Positions 17,933-26,000 of a DNA stretch of 64,000 nt are shown here, one piece after another (the stretch's first letter is position 1; the number at the start of each line of letters is the position of its first letter). The notes beneath the pieces were generated by a model. That model made no database searches, was not told the origin of the DNA, and was given only the letters and a program-made list of their open reading frames with translations. The position numbers were made by a program, and so were the translations under genes. This DNA comes from Leptolyngbya sp. PLA1 (GTDB lineage Bacteria > Planctomycetota > Phycisphaerae > Phycisphaerales > UBA1924): assembly GCA_021405315.1 (NCBI GenBank), contig QWIH01000002.1, positions 1 through 64,000 on the forward strand. The letters are read 5' to 3'.

Positions 17933-18649
17933 TCACCGACGCCGACGGGTCACGCACACGCTGGCCAGGCCCAGAAGAGCCGCGGCTCCGGGAGCCGGCA
18001 CGAAGTGCGCCGTGCCCGAGTACGAGCCCTCTGAGGCCCACGCCTGGTTCGGCATGGAGCCGTCACCCAGGGGCACGCCGGCCCCGCTGTCGCTGTTGAT
18101 GTTGGTGAAGGTGAACGCCGCGTCGTCGACACCCACGGAGCTCTGCCCCTGGTACAGGCCGTACGCGGGCATATCCGGCCCGAACCAGGTGTAGGTGACG
18201 CTCCCCGTCAGGTCGCTGGCGGAGAGGTTGGCCGCCGAGCCCCACGCGCCCTGCGGGCCGGCTGCGCGGAACGTCGCGGTGCTGAAGGTCGCCACGAGCA
18301 GGGGGCTTCCGTCCGCGTTGAAGAAGCCGAAGCCGGCCGGGCCCTCGGGCACCGCGGCGACGCCGTAGACGTGCAGGAAGTTCCCACCTCCCACGGGCAC
18401 GCTCGCGGCGTGGGCAAGCTGCATGCTCGCGCGGAACTCGACGTTGAACGTGAGCGCCGGGAGAGGCCCGTTGTCATCGTCCACAAGGAGCACCTGTGGG
18501 TTGGTCGGGCCGGCGGCGCTGATCAGCGCGCCCAGGCCGGCGAACGTCCAGTTCTGGTGGTTCGCATCGGACGCGAAGCTGAACGTCGTCGCGTTCGCGC
18601 CCGCCGCGGCGAGGGCCAACCCGCACGCTCCAAGGAGTACAGACTTCAT
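17933..18649 (-). CDS. PEP-CTERM-like sorted secreted protein (tandem paralogue B)
   Basis: The 238-aa paralogue of the gene at 17153, sharing architecture throughout: signal peptide ending G-A-N-A, mature start T-T-F-S-F-A-S-D, the D-D-D-N-G-P-L-P-A-L-T-F segment, a Y-T-W-x-G-x-D-(M/I)-P-A-Y-G-L stretch, and the tail V-P-A-P-G-A-A-A-L-L-G-L followed by Arg residues. Similarity by eye is roughly half of positions. The ATG at 18649 is preceded by GGGAG and a leader similar to that of paralogue A. The 5' leader carries two small hairpins. Function is unknown; the tail predicts cell-surface anchoring or release by a sorting peptidase. Confidence 0.85.
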   Translation of the reverse strand: MKSVLLGACGLALAAAGANATTFSFASDANHQNWTFAGLGALISAAGPTNPQVLLVDDDNGPLPALTFNVEFRASMQLAHAASVPVGGGNFLHVYGVAAVPEGPAGFGFFNADGSPLLVATFSTATFRAAGPQGAWGSAANLSASDLTGSVTYTWFGPDMPAYGLYQGQSSVGVDDAAFTFTNINSDSGAGVPLGDGSMPNQAWASEGSYSGTAHFVPAPGAAALLGLASVCVTRRRR

Positions 18650-18669
18650 CACGAATCTCCCTTCTTCAC

Positions 18670-18726
18670 GGGGTCTCCTGCCCCGACAGTCATCGAAACG
18701 ACACCACTTCCCGCCTCTCCAGGCGG
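18670..18726 (-). other. Two small hairpins in the 5' leader of the sorted-protein gene
   Basis: Read on the minus strand, a 6-bp stem with a GGAG-type loop (18711-18726) is followed by a 4-bp GGGG/CCCC stem with a 7-nt loop (18670-18684), which ends about 20 nt before the start codon. They could shape translation of the leader. Nothing identifies them as a known riboswitch. Confidence 0.35.
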
Positions 18727-18839
18727 TGAAGAACACCCACGCCATCACCACGAACCGCCCCGCTCCATGAGCGGGCTCGGTGCGCGGTCAGCGCGGCTGT
18801 TCATTGAGGGAGGTACATCACGCCGGCCGGTTTGCCAGC

Positions 18840-18853
18840 AAAGTGGTCACTTT
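18840..18853. repeat. Inverted repeat AAAGTG-GT-CACTTT, possible operator
   Basis: A 6-2-6 inverted repeat, AT-rich against a GC-rich background, lies 190 nt upstream of the tandem sorted-protein pair. Its size fits a dimeric regulator site, but no regulator or second copy was found. Confidence 0.35.
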
Positions 18854-19012
18854 TTGGCGAGAATCCCTCGCTGCGGGGCCTGTTCGGGCCGTTCCATCAC
18901 CACGGCCACAGGCCCTGAGCCCACGGCACCCCGGCCCGAGATGCCAGGTTTGCCACATGTTAGGTTTTTGGACTCATCCGCGCCACAGCCCGTGCCGGGA
19001 GCCCCCCGCGGC

Positions 19013-19558
19013 TCACATGGGCTTGCCGCCAATGGTCACGTCGTAGACGTGCAGGAGCTTTTCCTTGTCGAAGATCATTTCCTGGCGGCTGGCACCCACG
19101 ATGTCGTACTCCGGCGTGAGCTCGATGGCGTCCACGGGGCACGCCTCCTCGCACATGCCGCAGTAGATGCAGCGGAGCTCGTCGATCTCGAACTTGGCCG
19201 GGTATTTTTCGCGGTCCTGCCAAGGGCTCTCCGCGGCCTCGATGTGGATGCACCTGGCGGGGCAGATCGTGGGGCACATCATGCAGGCCACGCACTTGAC
19301 GCGGCCCTGCTCGTCGCGATTGAGGCGGTGAACGCCGCGGAAGTTGCTCTTGTTGAGGCCGCCCTCCTCGACGCGGAGATCCTCGCGCCGCACCTCGGGG
19401 TACTGCATCGTGCGGGAGGTCCGCCCCTGCCCGAAGGAGGTGAAGAAATGCCGCAGCGTGGTTCCGAAGCCCTTGACCACTTCCGGGATGTACAGGCTTT
19501 CGGCCCGCGTCATCGGGGGTGGGGAGATCCGCACGACGTCCTGTTCTGGGATGGGCAT
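19013..19558 (-). CDS. nuoI: NADH-quinone oxidoreductase subunit I-like 2[4Fe-4S] ferredoxin
   Basis: A 181-aa iron-sulfur protein. Two complete 4Fe-4S motifs are visible: C89-x2-C92-x2-C95-x3-C99-P and C130-x2-C133-x2-C136-x3-C140-P. The flanking sequence (F-R-G-V-H-R-L-N, C-I-Y-C-G-M-C-E-E-A-C-P-V-D-A-I-E-L-T-P) is that of NuoI, which carries clusters N6a and N6b between the peripheral and membrane arms of complex I. Length fits. Oddly, no other complex I gene is next to it; it is divergent from an unrelated anchored protein. The rest of complex I must lie outside the window, or this is a NuoI-like protein of another redox complex. ATG at 19558. Confidence 0.88.
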   Translation of the reverse strand: MPIPEQDVVRISPPPMTRAESLYIPEVVKGFGTTLRHFFTSFGQGRTSRTMQYPEVRREDLRVEEGGLNKSNFRGVHRLNRDEQGRVKCVACMMCPTICPARCIHIEAAESPWQDREKYPAKFEIDELRCIYCGMCEEACPVDAIELTPEYDIVGASRQEMIFDKEKLLHVYDVTIGGKPM

Positions 19559-19605
19559 GGCGAACGCGAGTATACGCGCCCCTGTTCCCGCGGTACCATT
19601 GGAAC

Positions 19606-20406
19606 ATGACCCGACGCACCACCCCGCTCTTCGACCTGGTCTCCCGGGGCGGAGCGGCCCGGCCCGCGACGCCCAGCACACCCCGCGCCGCCAAGCCCAT
19701 CGTCCGCGTCGAGCTCAAGCCCGGGGCCGAGCCTTACCCCGAGCCCGCCCCGCAGGCGCAGACCCTCGATGCCGCGGGGGGCATCCCCACGAACTACTGG
19801 TATTTGGGCGGGGCTGTGGTCCTGCTCGTGGGCATCCTCGCCTGGGGTGGGGGCGTCATGTTCGGAAGGTCCCAGGAGCAGGCCCGGGTCGAAAAAAACC
19901 TCGGCGCTGCCTTCGGCGACCGGCCCCCTGTCAGCGAACCGAACTCCCCCGGCAGTGCCAGGCAGGGCGCCGCGAACCCCCAGCCACAGCCCCAGAGCCC
20001 ACCCCAGAATCAGGTCGAACGCCCCCAGACACCCCCCGCGGTCCCGGTCTCGACCGGACCGGTTCTCTCGTCGCGGGGAATGTCCGCTGACCCTCGTCAG
20101 AAGGGCATGAACTACCTGAATCTTGCGAGCCTCCCCCGGGCGGACGCCGAGGGAGCCATCGCCTTCATGTCGGCGAACGGGGTGGAAGTCGCCGGGGTGC
20201 CGGTTGATCCGCCGCCTTGGGCCCCCAAGAATCAAGGCCCCGCCCAGTGGTACGCCCTGTATGTCACGCAGGGCCTGACGCGGGAACAACTTGGGCTCGA
20301 CGTCCGGGCGAACCTCGAAGCCCGCGTCTCCCAGTTGGGGCAAGTCTGGCAGAAGCAGCATCGCGGCAGTTCAAACTTCTCGCGGCCCGCGTGGGAAAAG
20401 TACTGA
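19606..20406 (+). CDS. Single-pass membrane protein of unknown function
   Basis: A 266-aa protein that I do not recognise by name. About 60 N-terminal residues rich in Pro and Ala precede one membrane helix (near residues 65-87), then a flexible Gln/Pro-rich linker of about 60 residues, then a folded C-terminal domain of about 110 residues starting G-M-N-Y-L-N-L-A-S and ending with R-G-S-S-N-F-S-R-P-A-W-E-K-Y. The layout, cytoplasmic tail, helix, linker and small outer domain, resembles SPOR-type or other peptidoglycan-binding anchored proteins, but no SPOR motif is certain. The start at 19606 is 47 nt from the divergent nuoI start. The small basic protein gene follows 21 nt later and is probably co-transcribed. 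Confidence 0.75.
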   Translation: MTRRTTPLFDLVSRGGAARPATPSTPRAAKPIVRVELKPGAEPYPEPAPQAQTLDAAGGIPTNYWYLGGAVVLLVGILAWGGGVMFGRSQEQARVEKNLGAAFGDRPPVSEPNSPGSARQGAANPQPQPQSPPQNQVERPQTPPAVPVSTGPVLSSRGMSADPRQKGMNYLNLASLPRADAEGAIAFMSANGVEVAGVPVDPPPWAPKNQGPAQWYALYVTQGLTREQLGLDVRANLEARVSQLGQVWQKQHRGSSNFSRPAWEKY

Positions 20407-20427
20407 CCGAAGCAGGAAGGACCGCAC

Positions 20428-20589
20428 ATGAGCCTCGATCGTTCCCTGAAGGTTTCCGCCACCACCGCCGGCAAGCGCAGCGTGATGACCCGCGCGGAGC
20501 GCATCGCCAAGATGACCGCCGACAAGAAGTTTGACGCGAAGAAGGACAAGGTCCTGGGGATCCCCAAGACCCTGATCCCCACCAAGTAA
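20428..20589 (+). CDS. Small basic protein of the PVC group
   Basis: A 53-aa, Lys/Arg-rich protein beginning M-S-L-D-R-S-L-K with a middle V-M-T-R-A-E-R-I-A-K-M and an end V-L-G-I-P-K-T. This matches, from memory, the 'small basic protein' family conserved in chlamydiae, verrucomicrobia and planctomycetes, whose pattern is S-x-D-x-S-L-(K), L-T-R-A-E-R-I and G-L-P-K. Its function is unknown; the composition suggests RNA or ribosome binding. AAGGA is 6 nt upstream of the ATG, and an intrinsic terminator follows 27 nt after the stop. It is short enough to be missed by gene finders. Confidence 0.85.
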   Translation: MSLDRSLKVSATTAGKRSVMTRAERIAKMTADKKFDAKKDKVLGIPKTLIPTK

Positions 20590-20615
20590 GCCGCGCGTCA
20601 ACGCGAGAGAAGCTC

Positions 20616-20645
20616 AAGACCGTCCGGGTCAGCCCGGGCGGTCTT
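20616..20645. terminator. Bidirectional intrinsic terminator between convergent genes
   Basis: A 13-bp stem (20616-20628 with 20633-20645, one T-G pair) with a 4-nt loop. It ends the small basic protein transcript and, in reverse, could stop the DinB-family transcript ending at 20715. T-rich sequence follows on both sides but without a long T-run. Confidence 0.75.
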
Positions 20646-20714
20646 GTCAATTCTCTCCGGCGATGGGGAGCGGCCCTGCGCACCACCGCCGCCCTCGGAC
20701 GTCACCCTGCCGGC

Positions 20715-21455
20715 CTAGTGCCCGCAGCCGCACCCGCCGTGGGAGTGCTGGGGCTCGGTGATTCCCAGCTTGTCGAGCTTCTTGGTGAGGAACCGCCCGT
20801 GGTGCTCGAGGTGCCAGGTGGCGTAGGCGAGGATGCGTCTTACGGTCATGGGCCCGTTCTGCGGGTGCATGACGGGCCTCTCCCACGCCTCGGCGGTGAG
20901 CAGGAGGAGCCATGACGCGTGCCATTGCCTGAGCGTGTGGAGCACGGCGAGGTAGCCGCCGATGGCGTGCATGACGCGGGCGTGGTCGGCCTCCGGATCG
21001 TCGGCGTACTCCTTCGTCCCGTTGCCGTAGATGCCGGAGTCAACAAAGGAATCCTCATCCCAGGCCTCGACCACGGGGTTGGTCTCGCCGATGGCCCGGC
21101 GCATGCGCTGCACGAAAGCGAGCTCGGCGTCCACGCAGTGGCCCAGCAAGACGCGCACGGGCCAGAGGCCGACGCCGGCCTCAGGTAGGAAGGCGTCGTC
21201 GAGCTGGCGCTCGTCGAGCGAGAGGACGCGCCGGTCGATGACCTCGATGCCCCTCCTGTACCGCTGCACGAGTTGCACGGGGTCCAGGGCTTCCATCTGC
21301 TCGCGGGTCAGGTCCGCGGTCATGTGCTGAGCCTTGGTCTTGCAGCACTGGCTGGCGGGCTTGCCGGAGCAGCAGCCCCCGCCGGCGGCGGGCTCGTCGT
21401 GATGATCCTGATGGTCGTGGGAGCAGCAGCCGCCTTCGTGGTGCCCGTGTGTCAT
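20715..21455 (-). CDS. DinB-family protein with His/Cys-rich metal-binding ends
   Basis: A 246-aa DinB/YfiT-type four-helix protein with unusual ends. The core (about residues 45-235) has the family His positions in L-L-G-H-C-V-D-A-E and W-H-L-E-H-H-G-R, which bind one divalent metal in thiol-dependent transferases of this fold. The first 43 residues hold about nine His and six Cys, with C-C, H-H and C-C-S-G pairs, and the last ten are H-S-H-G-G-C-G-C-G-H. These ends are not part of the normal family and look like metal-binding tails. ATG at 21455 lacks a Shine-Dalgarno sequence; a TATAAT sits 5 nt before it. Activity unknown. Confidence 0.82.
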   Translation of the reverse strand: MTHGHHEGGCCSHDHQDHHDEPAAGGGCCSGKPASQCCKTKAQHMTADLTREQMEALDPVQLVQRYRRGIEVIDRRVLSLDERQLDDAFLPEAGVGLWPVRVLLGHCVDAELAFVQRMRRAIGETNPVVEAWDEDSFVDSGIYGNGTKEYADDPEADHARVMHAIGGYLAVLHTLRQWHASWLLLLTAEAWERPVMHPQNGPMTVRRILAYATWHLEHHGRFLTKKLDKLGITEPQHSHGGCGCGH

Positions 21456-21460
21456 GGGTC

Positions 21461-21466
21461 ATTATA
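21461..21466 (-). promoter_or_regulatory. Candidate -10 element giving a near-leaderless transcript
   Basis: A perfect TATAAT on the minus strand ends 5 nt before the ATG of the DinB-family gene. With usual -10 spacing, transcription would start at or next to the ATG. No convincing -35 hexamer is seen, and no ribosome binding site is present, which agrees with a leaderless message but could be chance. Confidence 0.35.
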
Positions 21467-21476
21467 GGAGCAACCC

Positions 21477-22934
21477 TCAGGGCTCCTTCAGGTCGCCCGT
21501 CTGGCGATACCGCTCGCGGTACTTGTCGTAGAGGCGAGTGTGCTTGTTGGTGAGATCGATCAACCGGCCATCGATGAACGCCCACTCGATGGCGGTGGTC
21601 ACCTCCAGCGGGCTTCCGGTGGTCACGATGATCGTGGCGGACTTCCCGGTCTCGATGGAGCCGTATCTGTCCGCGATGCCGAGGATCTGGGCGGCGGTGA
21701 GCGTCAGACACCTCACCGCCTCGTCGTGGGGCAGGCCGTGGGCCACGGCCATGGCGGCTGCATAGGGCAGGTTCCGCTCGTGCGCCGTGTCGTCGTTGTT
21801 GGCGATGGTGAAGCGCAGCCCCGCCTCGTGCAGCACGCGGGGCAGGGTGTAGGGCTCGTCGTACGCCGCGTCCGCGCGCCGGGGCATCCGGTGCGTGCCC
21901 ATGAGGACGACGGGCACGTCGTGCTTCCTGAGGAGGTCCGCGCAACGCGGCGCGTCCTGCCCGCCGACGAGCACGCAGCGCATCCCACGCTCTGAGGCGA
22001 AGGTGACGGCGGCGTTGATCTGGTCCACGTCGTTGGCAGCGATGAACAGCGGAAGCGGCCCGCGGGGCTTCACAGCCGGGTCACCGTTCACGGCGCCGTC
22101 GGACACGACGGGCTGGAGGTCGGCGCCGAAGCCCGGGAACACGCTCCGCATGGCCTCCCACCGCAGGTCGGTCGGGTGGTTCGGGTCGCCCGCCTTGGCA
22201 CGGGCGTAGGCCTCTGCGGCGTCGAAGGCGTCCTTGATCGCACGCTGTCCCTGGCGGATGTCACGCATCTGGTCCTCGTCCGAGCGGTCCATCCACCACG
22301 CGCTGATCGGGCGCGTGTTGGGCCATCGCACGCTCAGACCGGCGGAGCCCAGCACCGTCATGTCGTCGTTGGTCCAGCCTTCGAGGCGGATGACCGACAC
22401 CTGCCCGGCGATCGTCCCGCCACGGGGATAGACCGCCGCCAGCAGCACGCCATTGGAACGTGTCACGGGGATGAGCGTGGAGTCGGGGTTGACGGCGCTG
22501 ACGGCCCGCACCTCGGGCGTCAGGTCGCCGGTCTCGCCGGTGTCGTTCGTCGCCACGACGGCTTGGATCTCGGTGAGGCCGAGTTGGGAGAAGGGCGCGA
22601 TGAGACCGGGCCACACGTGCCTCCCGGTGGCATCGATGGTGGTGGGGGGCGTGGCGAGCTTCACTCGGGCGAGGAACTGCGAGTAGTCGTCGGCACTCCC
22701 CACGCCGGTGATGACGCCATCGACGAACCACACCGCCCCGTTCTCGATGGCGGGGCCGGAGACGGGGTGGACCGTGGCCCCGACCACAGCCGTCAGCCCG
22801 GTCTGCGCCGGAGCCTTGATGCCCAGATCCTGCGCCGAAGCGGTATGGGCGGCCGCCAGGCCCGCGGCGACTCCCAGCGCCCGTGCGAACCGGGCGACCC
22901 CGTCAACCGAACGCCTTGATGCTGCGATGCTCAT
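21477..22934 (-). CDS. Secreted amidohydrolase-fold protein lacking the HxH metal motif
   Basis: A 485-aa exported protein: signal peptide with Arg-rich start and A-S-A-Q cleavage region near residue 35. The fold reads as amidohydrolase, with an N-terminal beta domain (G-A-T-V-H-P-V-S-G-P-A-I-E-N-G), a long middle, and the typical ending L-T-A-A-Q-I-L-G-I-A-D-R-Y-G-S-I-E-T-G-K-S-A. The P-G-(L/I)-I-D-x-H-x-H motif has become W-P-G-L-I-A-P-F-S-Q-L-G, so both metal-binding His residues are missing. It is likely a non-catalytic or altered member. Start at 22934 by the signal peptide. It follows the 1166-aa homologue at 23022 in the same direction, 87 nt apart, with a hairpin between. Confidence 0.82.
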   Translation of the reverse strand: MSIAASRRSVDGVARFARALGVAAGLAAAHTASAQDLGIKAPAQTGLTAVVGATVHPVSGPAIENGAVWFVDGVITGVGSADDYSQFLARVKLATPPTTIDATGRHVWPGLIAPFSQLGLTEIQAVVATNDTGETGDLTPEVRAVSAVNPDSTLIPVTRSNGVLLAAVYPRGGTIAGQVSVIRLEGWTNDDMTVLGSAGLSVRWPNTRPISAWWMDRSDEDQMRDIRQGQRAIKDAFDAAEAYARAKAGDPNHPTDLRWEAMRSVFPGFGADLQPVVSDGAVNGDPAVKPRGPLPLFIAANDVDQINAAVTFASERGMRCVLVGGQDAPRCADLLRKHDVPVVLMGTHRMPRRADAAYDEPYTLPRVLHEAGLRFTIANNDDTAHERNLPYAAAMAVAHGLPHDEAVRCLTLTAAQILGIADRYGSIETGKSATIIVTTGSPLEVTTAIEWAFIDGRLIDLTNKHTRLYDKYRERYRQTGDLKEP

Positions 22935-22950
22935 GCTGTGACTCGCTCTG

Positions 22951-22968
22951 AAAGGCCCGCAGAGGGCC
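22951..22968 (-). terminator. Short hairpin with T-run between the two amidohydrolase genes
   Basis: A 5-bp GGCCC/GGGCC stem (22954-22958 with 22964-22968) with a 5-nt loop, followed on the minus strand by TTT. Being short, it may only attenuate transcription from the upstream gene into the downstream one. Confidence 0.4.
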
Positions 22969-23021
22969 GGATTGGTGGGAGGATTGTGTGAGTGACGCAG
23001 AACCACGTGTACCGCGGGGGG

Positions 23022-26000
23022 CTACCACTCGTGTTCGAGCCCGCAGCCGCAGACGCCGGGCTCGTTGGGGGTCTTTCCGCGGAACTGGCGGTCTTCGAGC
23101 TGCCGCTGGAGTGCCCGCATCTCGTCCTCGCTGGGTGGCCTGCGGCGTCTGCCGCCGGGCCCCGGGGGGCCGCCGGTGCTCGGCCCGCCGTCGCGAGCCG
23201 AGGCGTTGTCGGGCTGAGGTCGCTTGGGCTCTGCCAGCAGTTTCTGGATCAGCCTCGCACGTTCCGAGGCGATCGTCTTGCGATGAGCCGCGTCCTGGCC
23301 CAGGGAGAAGAGCTCGCGCCCGTCCACGAAGGTCCGCTCGCAGCGGGTGAAGGCGCTCATGGGCGGGCCGGTCCACACCACGATGTCGGCGTCCATCCCT
23401 CGCTCCAGAGATCCCACGCGGGCGTCAATCATCAGCTGCTTCGCGGGGTTGAGCGTCACGAACTTCAGTGCTTCCGCCTCCGGCACGCGTCCATACTTCA
23501 CGGCCTTGCCGGCCTCGACATTGAGCCGTCGCGCGAGTTCGTCGCTGTCGCTATTGAAGCTGACGATGGCGCCGACATCGTGCATCAGCGGGAGCCCGCC
23601 CGGGATGGCGTCCTGCACTTCCATCTTGTACGCCCACCAGTCCGTGAAGCCGGAGCCGCCTCCGCTGTGGTCACGGACCTGGTCCGCGACCTTGTACCCC
23701 TCGAGGATGTGCTGGAACGTGCCGATCTTGAACCCGAACTCCTCGGAGACCTTGCAGAGCATCAGGATCTCGTCCTGCCTGTAGCTGTGGCAGTGGACGA
23801 GGCGCTCCCCGGCGAGGATCTCCGCGAGCGCATCAAGCTCGAGGTCGCGCCGGGGCGGGTTGCCGCCTTTTCGGGCCGCGGCGTACTCCCGTGCCGCGGT
23901 GAACCGGTCGCGGATGAGCATCTCCACGCCCATGCGGCTGGCGGGGTACCTCGCGCCGCCCCCCCCCGCGCCGCCCTGGTCGCGCGCGGGGCCGCTGTTC
24001 GCACGCCGGGGATTCTCGCCGAGCGCGAACTTGATGCCGGGCTTGGCGCCCTCGAAGTGCATCTGGTCCGGGTGCGCCACGCCCCAGCGGATCTTGTTCG
24101 TCTGCGACTGCCCCCCGATGGCGTTCGCCGAGCCGTGCAGGTTGTTCACCGCCGTCACGCCCCCCGCGAGCTGCCAGTACCAGTTGGTCGTGTCCGGGTT
24201 GGTCACGTCCTCGATGCGGCACTCCGCGGTCACCGCCTGTCCGCCCTCATTCACACCCTTGCTGATGCCGGTGTGGCTGTGGCAATCGATGATGCCGGGG
24301 GTGATGTGCTTGCCCTCGCAGTCGATGACCGCCATGCCGTCGGGCGGGCGGATGTCCGCCCCGGCCGCCACGATCTTGCCATCGCTGATGATGAGGGTCG
24401 CGTGCTCGATCACCCCCCGGTCGGTGTTGGTCCACAGCGTCGCGTTCACGAAGGCGAGGCTCGCCTGGTTGGGTAGGCTCTGGAGCCCGTACGGGCCGAA
24501 GGGTGTGACGAGCTGCTCGGGGATGTCCTTCAGCGACAGGTCGTCGTCGTCCTTCTTGGGTTCATCCCGGGTCTCGCGCCGGGCCTTCCACGCATGGGTG
24601 GAACCGTCCGGCTTCACGGACTCGCCCAGCAGCAGGTCGCCCTCCACGCGGGCGGAGTCCTTCCACACCCCCTCCTCCCCGAAGGGCTTGTTGTCGTATT
24701 CAAAGCTGACCGTGCCTCCCTCTACCTTCACCTTGTCGCCCCGCGCCGTCTTGTCGCCCACGCGCACGGTCACCGAATCCCGGCGGATGGTCACGAGCGG
24801 ATCGTCGTCCGGGTTGCCATCGTCCACGCCGTTGACTTCGAAGGCTCGCCAACGTCCGAGCACGGTGGCATCGGGCCGTCGCTCGGCGGACCACGCGAAT
24901 GCCTCGCCGGTGGCCCGGATCCCCTGCCCGGAGAGTCTCGCGGGCTTTCCGGCGTCGTCCCGCTCCACGGCGGCGGAGACAACGTACACGCCCTCGGTCC
25001 CGTCCAGGGGCTGGTGGTCGAAGCTGAACGAGGCGCGGCTGCCCTCCACCTGCACCCGGGTCGCCTTCACGCTCTTGTCGTTCATGTGGACGGTGATCGC
25101 GTTGTCCTCGTCGATCAGCAGACGCCGGTTCGCTTCGGGCGCGCCCGGCACGCTCACGGCCCACTCACCCTCCAGCTTGGTCGTGGGGCTGTAGAGCTCA
25201 TGGGGGCGACCGTCGACGTACACCGCGTGCAAGCGGGTCTTCTCGGCGAAGATGGGCCCGTCGGCAACGATGATGTTGGCGCGCTTGCCGGCCTCCACGG
25301 TGCCGACCTGGGAGGTGACTCCGAGGAACTCCGCGGGCGCGGTGGTGAGAGCGGCGAGCGCCTCATCCTCCGTCAGGCCGCACCTGATGGCCTTCCGAAG
25401 GTTCGCGGTGAACTGTGCGCGGTCTCGGAGCTTGGCGGTGGTGAGCGAGAACGGAACGCCGGCCCGCGCGAGTCGCCTGGGGTTGGTCGGGGCCTGCTCC
25501 CAGGTCATGAGGTCCCGGAGCTCCACGCTGTCCTGGCGTGCGGGCGTGGAGACGTCGGGCGCCCTTGGAAAGTTGAGCGGCACCACGATCCCGAGCCCAT
25601 CGGCCTTGATCGCGTCAAGCCGGCGGAACTCCAGCCCGCTGCCAAGGATGAGCGCCGGCCTGTTGAACTCGCGCGCGATCTTCGCGGCACGGAGGGCCTC
25701 CAGTTCGTCGCTGGTGTCAAAGAGCAGGACGGGTGTGCCCGGCCCGGAGCCCTCCGCCTGGCTCTGCCACAGTTCGTCGAGCGCGTTGCGGGGCTCGGCG
25801 AACCCCTCCGTCATGCGGCGGGCCTGCTGGTCCGCGGCGTCGCTGAGTGTCTGGCGAATGAGCGCGATCGCGCCCATCTGCGAGCCCGGGTAGCCGCCCT
25901 GGCTCCCCTCGAAGCTCACGCCCTGCAGCGCCCGCTCGCGGTACACGGGGGGCCGGTCGGAGCTGCGGTCATCGGGCGACTTCGCCAGGGAGACAACCGC

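Larger units (their letters stand above)
18650..19012. other. Intergenic region upstream of the tandem sorted-protein pair
   Basis: No gene is supported in this 363-nt stretch between nuoI (ending 19013) and the sorted-protein gene (starting 18649), both on the minus strand. It contains the inverted repeat at 18840-18853 and leader hairpins near the gene start. Open frames on either strand lack protein-like composition. Confidence 0.6.
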
